From a bacterium (GTDB taxonomy: Bacteria > Tectomicrobia > Entotheonellia > Entotheonellales > Entotheonellaceae): 7,353 nucleotides of DNA. The notes under the pieces are model-generated. The model was not told where the DNA came from. It searched no databases and saw only the letters and a program-made list of their open reading frames with translations. Shown here one piece after another: positions 1 through 7,353 of the stretch (position 1 is its first letter; each line of letters begins with the position of its first letter). Location of the stretch: the NCBI GenBank assembly GCA_027294925.1, contig JAPULM010000144.1, positions 1 to 7,353 on the forward strand, given 5' to 3'. Made by a program: the position numbers and the translations under genes.

Positions 1-1
1 T

Positions 2-178
2 TTTCAACACCCCTATTTAACCTTGGGCCAAATGCACTCCGCGCTTGCCTACTACTGGGATCACCAAGACGAACTAGACCAAGATATCGAACGGCGTCGA
101 CAGTTTGTCGATCAGGTCCAACAGGCTACGAAACCCGCTCCACTCGAAACCCGGCTGAAGGCCAAAGGGCTGCGTTAA
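2..178 (+). CDS. DUF433 family antitoxin-like protein (C-terminal part)
   Basis: The reading frame is open from the left edge to a TAA at 176-178, giving the last 58 residues. These start with FQHPYLTLGQ, continue through HSALAYYWDHQDELD, and end in LKAKGLR. The pattern of a Leu-Thr-Leu helix start, ALAYYWDH and an acidic helix with Glu-Arg-Arg is typical of the C-terminal half of DUF433 proteins. Those are small proteins of roughly 75-110 residues with a winged-helix-like fold. Members are commonly encoded directly before DUF5615 PIN-like proteins and are regarded as the antitoxin partner. That is the arrangement here: the stop codon shares one base with the next start (TAATG), suggesting translational coupling. 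The N-terminal part, the real start and the promoter lie outside the window. The family call is from remembered motifs; antitoxin activity is inferred from context. Confidence 0.82.
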   Translation, partial: FQHPYLTLGQMHSALAYYWDHQDELDQDIERRRQFVDQVQQATKPAPLETRLKAKGLR

Positions 179-525
179 TGCCCATTGCCTTCTACATGGA
201 CCATCACGTCCCCCGAGCCATTACAGTCGGCTTGCGGTTACGTGGTGTTGACGTCATCACCGCATATGAGGACGAGTCACAGGAACTGACCGACGCGAAA
301 CTTTTGGACCGCGCCACCACATTGGAACGGATATTGTTCACACGCGATGATGATCTGCTGGTCGAGACAACGAGGCGGCAAAGAGCAGCAATCCCCTTTC
401 GGGATGTCGTCTACGCTCATCAACTCCAGGTGTCAATAGGAACGTGTGTTGGGGATTTGGAGATCATCGCCAAGGCTGGAGAACCTGACGACTTGATGAA
501 CCGTGTCCAATTTCTCCCGTTGTAA
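178..525 (+). CDS. DUF5615 family PIN-like protein, probable toxin nuclease
   Basis: This 115-residue protein has the layout of DUF5615, a PIN-like fold related to the Mut7-C domain. The N-terminal strand FYMDHHVP carries Asp8. A helix ending in LRLRGVDV precedes strand two. LTDAKLLDRA carries Asp39 and Asp44, and the strand ILFTRDDDLL carries Asp57-59. These are the positions where PIN-like proteins place metal-binding acidic residues of an RNase site. The length matches the family. The ATG overlaps the upstream TAA by one base, and an AGGG at suitable distance inside the upstream gene can serve as ribosome binding site. Pairing with DUF433 suggests a type II toxin-antitoxin operon. RNase activity and target are unknown and inferred only from the fold. 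The gene ends 35 bp before the tRNA terminator stem and runs towards the tRNA gene. Confidence 0.85.
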   Translation: MPIAFYMDHHVPRAITVGLRLRGVDVITAYEDESQELTDAKLLDRATTLERILFTRDDDLLVETTRRQRAAIPFRDVVYAHQLQVSIGTCVGDLEIIAKAGEPDDLMNRVQFLPL

Positions 526-530
526 GGCAC

Positions 531-551
531 ACGGACAAAAAACGGACAAAA
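531..551 (+). repeat. Two direct copies of ACGGACAAAA, 11 bp apart
   Basis: The ten bases ACGGACAAAA occur at 531-540 and again at 542-551, between the PIN-like gene stop and the tRNA terminator stem. The repeat is directly visible. Such short tandem motifs can be chance in an A-rich tract, part of the tRNA terminator region, or protein-binding arm sites of an old integration junction. Nothing in the window decides between these. Confidence 0.5.
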
Positions 552-585
552 TAGCAAAAGGGTTAGCCGATTGATCGGCTAACCC
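550..585 (-). terminator. Intrinsic terminator of the tRNA-fMet transcript
   Basis: A perfect 11-bp stem, GGGTTAGCCGA at 560-570 against TCGGCTAACCC at 575-585, is closed by a 4-base loop. On the minus strand it is followed by TTTTGCTATTTT, a usable U-tract, and lies 13 bases past the tRNA 3' end. Read on the plus strand the stem is followed by CTTGCAACTC, which is a poor U-tract, so it should act mainly on the minus strand. It may still act weakly on the convergent toxin operon. Confidence 0.88.
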
Positions 586-598
586 CTTGCAACTCAAA

Positions 599-672
<74 letters not shown>

Positions 673-691
673 ACCGCGTAGGTTGGGTAGG

Positions 692-720
692 AGCATACAA
701 GTCTGGAAGCGCCTTGTCAA
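692..720 (-). promoter_or_regulatory. Sigma70-type promoter of tRNA-fMet
   Basis: On the minus strand a perfect -35 hexamer TTGACA (715-720) is followed by exactly 17 bp and a -10 hexamer TATGCT (692-697). It lies wholly between the ftsB stop and the tRNA, with the -10 ending 19 bases before the first tRNA base. Transcription would start about a dozen bases upstream of the mature 5' end. The C-rich bases after the -10 resemble the discriminator of growth-rate-controlled stable RNA promoters; such regulation is inferred. Confidence 0.82.
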
Positions 721-740
721 GTATGACTTTAGGGAAGATT

Positions 741-2436
<1,696 letters not shown>

Positions 2437-3729
2437 CTACAAGGCTTGCAAGGCTGCAGTGCCGGCCCGTAGGGTATCTTCTATATCTTGGTCGGTGTGG
2501 GCAGTGGATAAAAAGCCGGCCTCAAACTGAGATGGGGCGAGATAAATCCCCGCATTGAGCATATGGGCAAAGTAACGCCGAAAGGTCGGTAAATCACAAG
2601 CACTTGCATCTTCAAAATTACGCACTGGCTTGGCACTGAAAAACAACGTGAACATGGAACCCAAGGCACTGGTATGTACCGACACGCCGTACTGCTTGGC
2701 TGCCTTCATGGTCTCTTGCATCAAATAAGCAGCGCGTTCGCCGAGCATGGCGTAGGGCCGGTCATCACGCAATATTCGCAAGGTAGTTAAACCCGCCGTC
2801 ATCGCCAAAGGATTACCGGATAACGTTCCAGCCTGATAGATCGGCCCTACCGGGGACATCTGTTGCATGATTTCACGTTTACCGCAGTATGCCCCAACCG
2901 GCAATCCACCGCCTATCACTTTGCCTAGGGTGGTTAGATCAGGATCAATGTTGTATAGGGTTTGAACCCCGCCATAATCCACTCGATATCCGGTCATCAC
3001 TTCGTCAAAAATTAACAGCGTGTCATGCTCACGGGTAAGCTGACGCAAACCCTCCAGAAAACCATCGACCGGGAGCACCAAGCCCATATTACCCACCGCC
3101 GGTTCGATAATCACACAGGCCACATTGCCTTTATTTGCCTGCAGAAACTGACGCACCGCATCTAGATCGTTAAACGATGCCGTTAACGTATGCTGAGCAA
3201 GATCAGCCGGAACACCTGGGCTATCCGGTACCCCAAAAGTCATCGCACCGGAGCCTGCCTTGACCAGCAGACTGTCGCCATGCCCGTGGTAGCAGCCGGC
3301 GAACTTAATAATCTTATCCCGTCCGGTGAAGCCACGGGCTAGACGTATGGCAGCCATGGTCGCTTCCGTCCCGGAATTGACCATGCGCACCATTTCGATG
3401 GATGGAAATGTGTCAATGATCAATTGCGCCAATTGGACTTCCAACTCGGTAGGGGCGCCGAAACTACATCCATCCTGTGCAGCCTGTTGAACAGCCACGA
3501 CCACTTCCGGATGCGCGTGTCCAAGGATCATCGGTCCCCAGGACCCGACGTAATCAATGTAAGCGTTGCCATCGACATCATACACGTGAGAGCCGGCCGC
3601 ACGCTGGATAAAAGGCGGCTCAAGATCAACCGATTTAAATGCCCGCACCGGACTATTGACACCACCCGGCATGATTCGTTGGGCCTGTTCAAATAGGGCA
3701 GACGACTTGGCATGATTCTGGCTCGTCAC
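2437..3729 (-). CDS. hemL: Glutamate-1-semialdehyde 2,1-aminomutase
   Basis: This 430-residue PLP enzyme of class III aminotransferase fold converts glutamate-1-semialdehyde to 5-aminolevulinate, the last C5-pathway step towards haem. Visible motifs are PGGVNSPVRAF (21-31), SGTEA (119-123) for cofactor phosphate, and CYHGHGD (146-152). FDEVMTGYR (241-249) has Asp242 for the pyridine nitrogen, and GKVIGGGLPVG has Lys270, the Schiff-base lysine. Length matches the family (about 426). The start is GTG at 3729; it has AGGAG nine bases upstream and gives the usual N terminus (SALFEQAQRIMPGGVNSP), so I prefer it. The presence of hemL points to the C5 route and argues against an alphaproteobacterium. 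It is cotranscribed with eno by spacing; a hairpin separates it from mtnP. Confidence 0.97.
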   Translation of the reverse strand: MTSQNHAKSSALFEQAQRIMPGGVNSPVRAFKSVDLEPPFIQRAAGSHVYDVDGNAYIDYVGSWGPMILGHAHPEVVVAVQQAAQDGCSFGAPTELEVQLAQLIIDTFPSIEMVRMVNSGTEATMAAIRLARGFTGRDKIIKFAGCYHGHGDSLLVKAGSGAMTFGVPDSPGVPADLAQHTLTASFNDLDAVRQFLQANKGNVACVIIEPAVGNMGLVLPVDGFLEGLRQLTREHDTLLIFDEVMTGYRVDYGGVQTLYNIDPDLTTLGKVIGGGLPVGAYCGKREIMQQMSPVGPIYQAGTLSGNPLAMTAGLTTLRILRDDRPYAMLGERAAYLMQETMKAAKQYGVSVHTSALGSMFTLFFSAKPVRNFEDASACDLPTFRRYFAHMLNAGIYLAPSQFEAGFLSTAHTDQDIEDTLRAGTAALQAL

Positions 3730-3758
3730 AAGTGATTTCTCCTATTCGGTCGCTCCTC

Positions 3759-3792
3759 ATCCAACTTTCCTTAGTGTGAGGAAAAGTTGGAT
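3759..3792 (-). other. Imperfect hairpin between mtnP and hemL
   Basis: ATCCAACTTTCCT at 3759-3771 pairs with AGGAAAAGTTGGAT at 3779-3792, a 13-bp stem with one bulged base and a 7-base loop. It begins at the last base of the mtnP stop codon and ends 29 bases before the hemL start. On the minus strand it is followed by GAGGAGCG, not a T-run, so it is not a normal intrinsic terminator. An RNA stabiliser, a processing site or a weak attenuator is possible; the function is unknown. Confidence 0.6.
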
Positions 3793-4655
3793 TAGGTGAT
3801 GTATCGACTAATCAAAAGTTGTAACCGTTGCCGCGCTGCATCCGACATTACTTCCGGTGAGGTAATAATCGCCTGCTGGAGAGCGTGGCTGCAAGGACAA
3901 CAGCGCTCCCCATGTAAATGCGGCACAACGCGGCCAATAATGTCTTGTGCCTGTTTGGCGCCGCGTTGCAAAATGGCCAGGATACTATGGATATCGACAT
4001 CCTCTTGTGTTTCATGCCAGCAATCGTAGTCCGTCGCAATGGCTAAGGTGGCATAGCACAATTCAGCCTCACGCGCCAAACGAGCCTCAGGTAAATTCGT
4101 CATGCCGATCACATCAACGCCCCACTGACGGTAGATACGCGATTCGGCGCGGGTCGAAAATTGAGGCCCTTCAATACACAAATAAACACCGCCGAAATGG
4201 ATGGTCATATCTAAATGGGTGGCAGCCTGGTGCAACGCCTCCGCCACCGTCGGACAGATCGGATCTGCAAAGGACACATGAGCAACAACATCTTGATCGA
4301 AAAACGTTGAAATACGACTGCGGGTACGATCAAAAAATTGATCCGGGATCACCAAATCGCCAGGATGGATATTTTCTTGCATACTGCCTACGGCGCTTAC
4401 CGAGATCAGCCACTCGACGCCAAGTGATTTAAAGCCGTAGATATTCGCCCGGTAATTCAAAGCTGATGGTGGCACCCGATGGCCTCTGCCATGGCGCGGC
4501 AAAAAAACCATCTGCCGGCCATGCAGGGTACCGGTAATATAGGCATCGGAAGGTAAGCCGAATGGCGTCTCAATCTGCACTTCCTCAACCTCTTGCAGCC
4601 CTTCCATGGCGTACAGCCCACTACCACCAATCACACCTATCTTACCGCCCATCAT
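3792..4655 (-). CDS. mtnP: S-methyl-5'-thioadenosine phosphorylase
   Basis: This 287-residue protein belongs to the trimeric purine nucleoside phosphorylase family (PNP/MTAP). It should cleave 5'-methylthioadenosine with phosphate to adenine and methylthioribose-1-phosphate, recycling a by-product of polyamine and homoserine-lactone synthesis. Motifs: phosphate loop GGSGLY (10-15), RHGRGH (54-59), NYRAN (67-71), SAVGS (87-91), EGPQFSTRAES (162-172), GMTNLPEARLAREAE (184-198) and the base-recognition loop TDYDCW (208-213). Aspartates there favour a 6-aminopurine over guanosine-type substrates. A methylthioinosine phosphorylase, as in Pseudomonas, is a close alternative I cannot exclude. CCPC at 252-255 resembles the C-terminal CxC of some MTAPs. 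I chose ATG 4655, with GGGAG five bases upstream. ATG 4652 is equally plausible, and the longer GTG 4667 has no good ribosome site. Confidence 0.92.
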   Translation of the reverse strand: MMGGKIGVIGGSGLYAMEGLQEVEEVQIETPFGLPSDAYITGTLHGRQMVFLPRHGRGHRVPPSALNYRANIYGFKSLGVEWLISVSAVGSMQENIHPGDLVIPDQFFDRTRSRISTFFDQDVVAHVSFADPICPTVAEALHQAATHLDMTIHFGGVYLCIEGPQFSTRAESRIYRQWGVDVIGMTNLPEARLAREAELCYATLAIATDYDCWHETQEDVDIHSILAILQRGAKQAQDIIGRVVPHLHGERCCPCSHALQQAIITSPEVMSDAARQRLQLLISRYIT

Positions 4656-4685
4656 CTGCACTCCCACCTATGCCATCGCCTTGCG

Positions 4686-5705
4686 TCAGTCGTGCTCGTT
4701 GTTATTGAGCACAATATGTTCAGCTATCTGCACTGCACTAAGCGCCCCGCCTTGTCTCAGATTATCCGCCGCGGTCCACAGTTGAAGACCGCTCGACACA
4801 GAATGATCTCGACGTATACGTCCAACAAAAACCTCGTCTTGGCCATTTGCCAAGGTTGGAAATGGGTAGGCTCGCCGCTTTTGATCATCTTCAACCACCA
4901 CCCCTTGCGCTTCCTCAAGCACCAGACGCGCAGCGTCCGGACTAAGTTGGCGCTCCGTTTCAACCGTAATCGAAGCGCAATGACCATGTGGTAACGGCAC
5001 CAAGGCTGATGTGGCAGTGATGGGCAGTGACGGAGCAGACAGCAAACGGCGCGTCTCATCAATCAAAGCCATTTCATCCTCAGTATAACCATTGTCGAGA
5101 AAAGCCCCGCATTGTGGGAGACAGTTGAATGCCATTTGGTGTGGAAAGTTTTGCACCTCAGGCTGGTGAAAATTCAACAAGCTACGTAGCTGTTGATCAA
5201 ATTCGTGCACCGCGCCATGTCCAAGGCCAGAGACCGATTGATAGGTGGTAAGCACCACCCGTTTCAAACTAGCAGCAGCATGCAAAGGGGATAACACAAG
5301 CGCAATCTGTGTGGTCAGACTATGGGGCATTGCCACCAGACCAGGACCTTGGGGTATCACTGACGCATTCAGTTCGGGGACACACAGCGGCACATCAGGG
5401 TCAAGCCTGAAGGCGCTGCTGGCATCAATGACGACAGTCCCAGCCTGTGCTGCAAATCGTGAATAATCTTTACTAACTTGCGGAGCAGCGGCAAAAATAG
5501 CCACATCCACACCTGACAGGGATTCCTTACTGAGCAATCGAACCACAACATTTTTCCCGCCAAAGGTAAGATGGGACCCTTCAGAATTACTTGATGCCAA
5601 TAAGGTGATTTTACCGACAGGAAAGGCGCGTTCCTCCAAAACACGTAAAATTTCTTGCCCGAGCATACCCGTAGCACCAACAATCGCTAGATGACAGGCA
5701 GACAT
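4686..5705 (-). CDS. usg: Usg-like aspartate-semialdehyde dehydrogenase homologue without catalytic Cys
   Basis: This 339-residue protein has the full ASADH fold. The N-terminal Rossmann domain carries GATGMLG (10-16), followed by DASSAFRLDPDVPLCVPE, TTYQSVSGLG with Gln156, FPHQMAFN and LDNGYTEDE. The ending is LQLWTAADNLRQGGALSAVQIAE. Active ASADH forms a thioester on the Cys of a NPNCST-type motif. Here the aligned block is MPHSLTTQ with Ser129 (AGT at 5319-5321), as in E. coli Usg (VPDSLTSQ). The substrate-binding Arg is Leu235, while His242 remains. It therefore probably lacks dehydrogenase activity, although automatic annotation would likely call it asd. Unlike E. coli Usg it keeps several ASADH blocks. 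The start at 5705 lies 4 bp after the leuB stop and has AAGGA nine bases upstream. An in-frame ATG at 5825 would overlap leuB by 116 bp and is rejected. Its role is unknown. Confidence 0.88.
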   Translation of the reverse strand: MSACHLAIVGATGMLGQEILRVLEERAFPVGKITLLASSNSEGSHLTFGGKNVVVRLLSKESLSGVDVAIFAAAPQVSKDYSRFAAQAGTVVIDASSAFRLDPDVPLCVPELNASVIPQGPGLVAMPHSLTTQIALVLSPLHAAASLKRVVLTTYQSVSGLGHGAVHEFDQQLRSLLNFHQPEVQNFPHQMAFNCLPQCGAFLDNGYTEDEMALIDETRRLLSAPSLPITATSALVPLPHGHCASITVETERQLSPDAARLVLEEAQGVVVEDDQKRRAYPFPTLANGQDEVFVGRIRRDHSVSSGLQLWTAADNLRQGGALSAVQIAEHIVLNNNEHD

Positions 5706-5709
5706 AACC

Positions 5710-6801
5710 TTATCCTTGTTGGGAGGCGGCTTCCCGAAGTGCCAAACATACCTGATCCCCCATCTGAGAGGTACTAAGTTGGGTACAACCTTGACGCATA
5801 ATATCCGGCGTCCGATAGCCTTCATCGAGGACCGTTTCCACGGCGGTATCCACCATTTGAGCAGCGTCTAACTGATCGAAAGAATATTGTAACATCATGG
5901 CAACGGAATTAATCGTGGCAATAGGATTCGCCATCCCCCGGCCGGCGATATCAGGCGCGCTGCCATGCACCGGTTCATACATGGCGGCTTTAGCTCCAAT
6001 GCTAGCCGAAGGCAACATACCAATAGAACCAGTCAGCATAGCGGCTTCATCACTTATAATATCGCCAAACAAATTTCCCGTCACAATGACGTCGAACTGC
6101 TTAGGATCCCGCACTAGCTGCATGGCGCAGTTATCGACAAACATGTGCTCAAGATCAACATCACTAAACGCACCAGCCAACTCGGTAACTTCGCGACGCC
6201 ACAGGGTTGACACCTCCAAAACATTTGCTTTGTCTACTGAGGTAACTTTACAACGACGCTGACGCGACAGCTCAAAGGCTAAATGCGCTACCCGACGAAT
6301 TTCTTCAGTCGTATAGGTCATGGTGTTTATCCCCAGCTCACCTTCCCCATGTTGTTCAATGCCACGAGGTTCGCCGTAGTAAATGCCACTTACCAACTCA
6401 CGCACTACCAAGATATCAATACCCGACACCACTTCCGGGCGCAAGCTCGATGCATCCACCAAGGCAGGGTAAAGTTTGGCAGGTCGGAGGTTCGCATAGA
6501 GATCTAGGGTGTGGCGCAAACGCAACAAGCCCCGCTCAGGACGCTGGTCTTGGGGCAGTTCATCCCACTTGGGACCGCCCACAGCACCAAACAATATTGC
6601 GTCGCTCGCCTGACAAAGTTGCAGCGTTGCATCCGGCAAAGGATTACCTGTTGCATCGATTGCAACCCCGCCTACGATACCTTCCTGTAAGGAAAACCGG
6701 AGATCAAAAAAGGACTCAATCTGGCGCAACACTTTGACCCCTTCGGAGACGACTTCCGGACCAATGCCATCACCAGATAACACTGCAATGTGAAATTCCA
6801 T
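5710..6801 (-). CDS. leuB: 3-isopropylmalate dehydrogenase
   Basis: This 363-residue NAD-dependent beta-decarboxylating dehydrogenase catalyses the third step of leucine synthesis, 3-isopropylmalate to 2-oxoisocaproate. Motifs: GDGIGPE (10-16), the [17 protein letters not shown] substrate segment with Arg96 and Arg106, and VVREL with Arg134. Tyr141, Lys191 in DKANVLE, and metal ligands Asp223, Asp247 and Asp251 follow. The family signature [24 protein letters not shown] starts at 243, and the NAD site is [18 protein letters not shown] (276-293). The full set and length fit LeuB rather than isocitrate or tartrate dehydrogenase. The ATG at 6801 has only a weak ribosome site. The frame upstream is open for ten codons to a TGA at 6832-6834. 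The Usg-like gene follows at 4 bp, matching the leuB-asd/usg linkage of gammaproteobacteria. leuC and leuD are not in the window. Confidence 0.97.
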   Translation of the reverse strand: MEFHIAVLSGDGIGPEVVSEGVKVLRQIESFFDLRFSLQEGIVGGVAIDATGNPLPDATLQLCQASDAILFGAVGGPKWDELPQDQRPERGLLRLRHTLDLYANLRPAKLYPALVDASSLRPEVVSGIDILVVRELVSGIYYGEPRGIEQHGEGELGINTMTYTTEEIRRVAHLAFELSRQRRCKVTSVDKANVLEVSTLWRREVTELAGAFSDVDLEHMFVDNCAMQLVRDPKQFDVIVTGNLFGDIISDEAAMLTGSIGMLPSASIGAKAAMYEPVHGSAPDIAGRGMANPIATINSVAMMLQYSFDQLDAAQMVDTAVETVLDEGYRTPDIMRQGCTQLSTSQMGDQVCLALREAASQQG

Positions 6802-6831
6802 AGCAATACCGTTCCATCTCTTATTTGGAAG

Positions 6832-7002
6832 TCAAAATCCAGCTTCCATCCCAATCCGCCCCAGGGGGGTTAGCCTTAAAGAACGAACAGCGCTCAAGAT
6901 CCATGCGGCTTGGATTTGTGGGTCGGGTCGGAAACCTATGTTCAAGCGCTCCGACAAACGTTGCACCGGTGGGTGTAAACGGGTGAGCCAGATACGTACC
7001 AT
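6832..7002 (-). CDS. Possible small protein of 56 residues between trpF and leuB
   Basis: The 207-bp gap between trpF and leuB holds an ORF beginning MVRIWLTRLHPPVQ and ending RIGMEAGF. Its ATG at 7002 lies 6 bp after the trpF stop, and a good ribosome site (GAGG, four bases upstream) overlaps the trpF stop, as expected for a coupled gene. It is Arg-rich and basic, with no signal peptide, membrane segment or motif I recognise. It is in the same frame as leuB, separated from its ATG by one TGA and ten sense codons. It does not look like a leucine attenuation leader: leucines are scattered, not in a run. It may be a real small gene, a leader that couples translation, or chance. Another frame is also open across this gap, which weakens the case. 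Confidence 0.35.
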   Translation of the reverse strand: MVRIWLTRLHPPVQRLSERLNIGFRPDPQIQAAWILSAVRSLRLTPLGRIGMEAGF

Positions 7003-7008
7003 TGCACC

Positions 7009-7353
7009 TCACTGTTGGGCTTTGGCTGAGCATGCTGTTTTGGCTGCTGTAATGAATGTTCGCACTTGCTGCCAGTCCTTTTTCCCAGGCTGAAGTTCGA
7101 CGCTTGAACAAACGTCAACCGCGTACGGTTGTACCAAGCGAATAGCCTCAGCGACGTTATCAGCGGTCAGGCCTCCCGCCAATATAATCCGTCCATACTT
7201 ATGCAGCGAGGCCACCAGTCGCCAATCCGCTCGTGTGCCCCTGCCTCCGTAGGAAGCGGCATCAAAACCCTCAACCAAAAACGCCTTAACTCGGTAGGCT
7301 AGCATGGCTTCTGGTCTAAGATCAGACGTAAAGCGAAAGGTTTTAAAGATCGG
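7009..7353 (-). CDS. trpF: Phosphoribosylanthranilate isomerase (C-terminal part)
   Basis: The frame is open to the right edge and gives the last 114 residues of a TIM-barrel enzyme of about 200 residues. It rearranges N-(5-phosphoribosyl)anthranilate to the ribulose-type enol intermediate of tryptophan synthesis. Family landmarks are IFKTFRF (strand 5 region), FLVEGFDAASYGGRGTRADW, the phosphate-binding strand IILAGGLTADNVAEAI, and AVDVCSSVELQPGKKDWQQVRTFI, which matches the usual AVDVSSGVE-PG-KD ending. The catalytic Asp of the LLD motif appears as Glu (codon 7270-7272), and GGTG is GGRG. The apparent ATG at 7305 is internal; the true start is off the window. trpB does not follow, unlike in many proteobacteria. 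Confidence 0.9.
   Translation of the reverse strand, partial: PIFKTFRFTSDLRPEAMLAYRVKAFLVEGFDAASYGGRGTRADWRLVASLHKYGRIILAGGLTADNVAEAIRLVQPYAVDVCSSVELQPGKKDWQQVRTFITAAKTACSAKAQQ

Noticed and set aside
3947..4432. Plus-strand ORF of 161 codons opposite mtnP
   Set aside because: Antisense shadow of a fully supported mtnP; composition is low-quality (many Arg, Pro, Ser) with no motif.
4593..4994. Plus-strand ORF of 133 codons across the usg-mtnP gap
   Set aside because: Shadow of two coding genes on the other strand, with no recognisable domain or ribosome site.
5706..5825. N-terminal extension of the Usg-like protein from ATG 5825
   Set aside because: The 40 extra residues lie inside leuB and show no family similarity; the Rossmann start follows directly after the ATG at 5705, which has a ribosome site.
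6832..7002. Leucine attenuator leader before leuB
   Set aside because: No cluster of Leu codons and no clear terminator/antiterminator pair is visible between the small ORF and leuB.
6821..7111. Minus-strand 96-codon ORF overlapping the end of trpF
   Set aside because: It starts inside trpF in another frame and has no ribosome site or recognisable motif; the 6832-7002 ORF is the better candidate in this gap.

Overview
The window looks like a piece of a proteobacterial chromosome, most likely gammaproteobacterial or a close relative. The reasons are the enolase-ftsB overlap, the leuB-asd/usg linkage and C5-pathway haem synthesis through hemL. Base composition is moderate (about half G+C by eye) and genes are packed tightly. 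I cannot name the genus. The encoded initiator tRNA has no CCA tail, which would be unusual for an enteric bacterium.

From position 673 to the right edge every gene is on the minus strand. Read in the direction of transcription these are: the 3' part of trpF (right edge), a possible 56-residue small ORF, leuB, an aspartate-semialdehyde dehydrogenase homologue lacking the catalytic cysteine (Usg-like), mtnP, hemL, eno and ftsB. Most gaps are very short (leuB to usg 4 nt, hemL to eno 18 nt, eno/ftsB overlapping by 14 nt), so much of this can be cotranscribed. The largest gap, trpF to leuB, holds the small ORF. A strong imperfect hairpin separates mtnP from hemL. Initiator tRNA-fMet follows ftsB with its own sigma70-type promoter (TTGACA, 17 bp, TATGCT) and a good intrinsic terminator.

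The left 525 bases are different in character. A plus-strand DUF433 (antitoxin-like, truncated by the window edge) and DUF5615 (PIN-like nuclease, toxin-like) pair with a TAATG junction converges on the 3' end of the tRNA gene. This looks like an accessory module next to a tRNA locus.

Functionally the minus-strand genes are mostly core metabolism: tryptophan and leucine synthesis (trpF, leuB), methylthioadenosine recycling (mtnP), tetrapyrrole synthesis (hemL) and glycolysis (eno). To these are added cell division (ftsB) and translation initiation (tRNA-fMet). I see no clear new multi-gene system. The points most worth a second look are the Cys-to-Ser, Arg-to-Leu pseudoenzyme in the asd position, the U1:U72 initiator tRNA beside a PIN-like toxin gene, the in-frame small ORF ahead of leuB, and the mtnP-hemL intercistronic hairpin.
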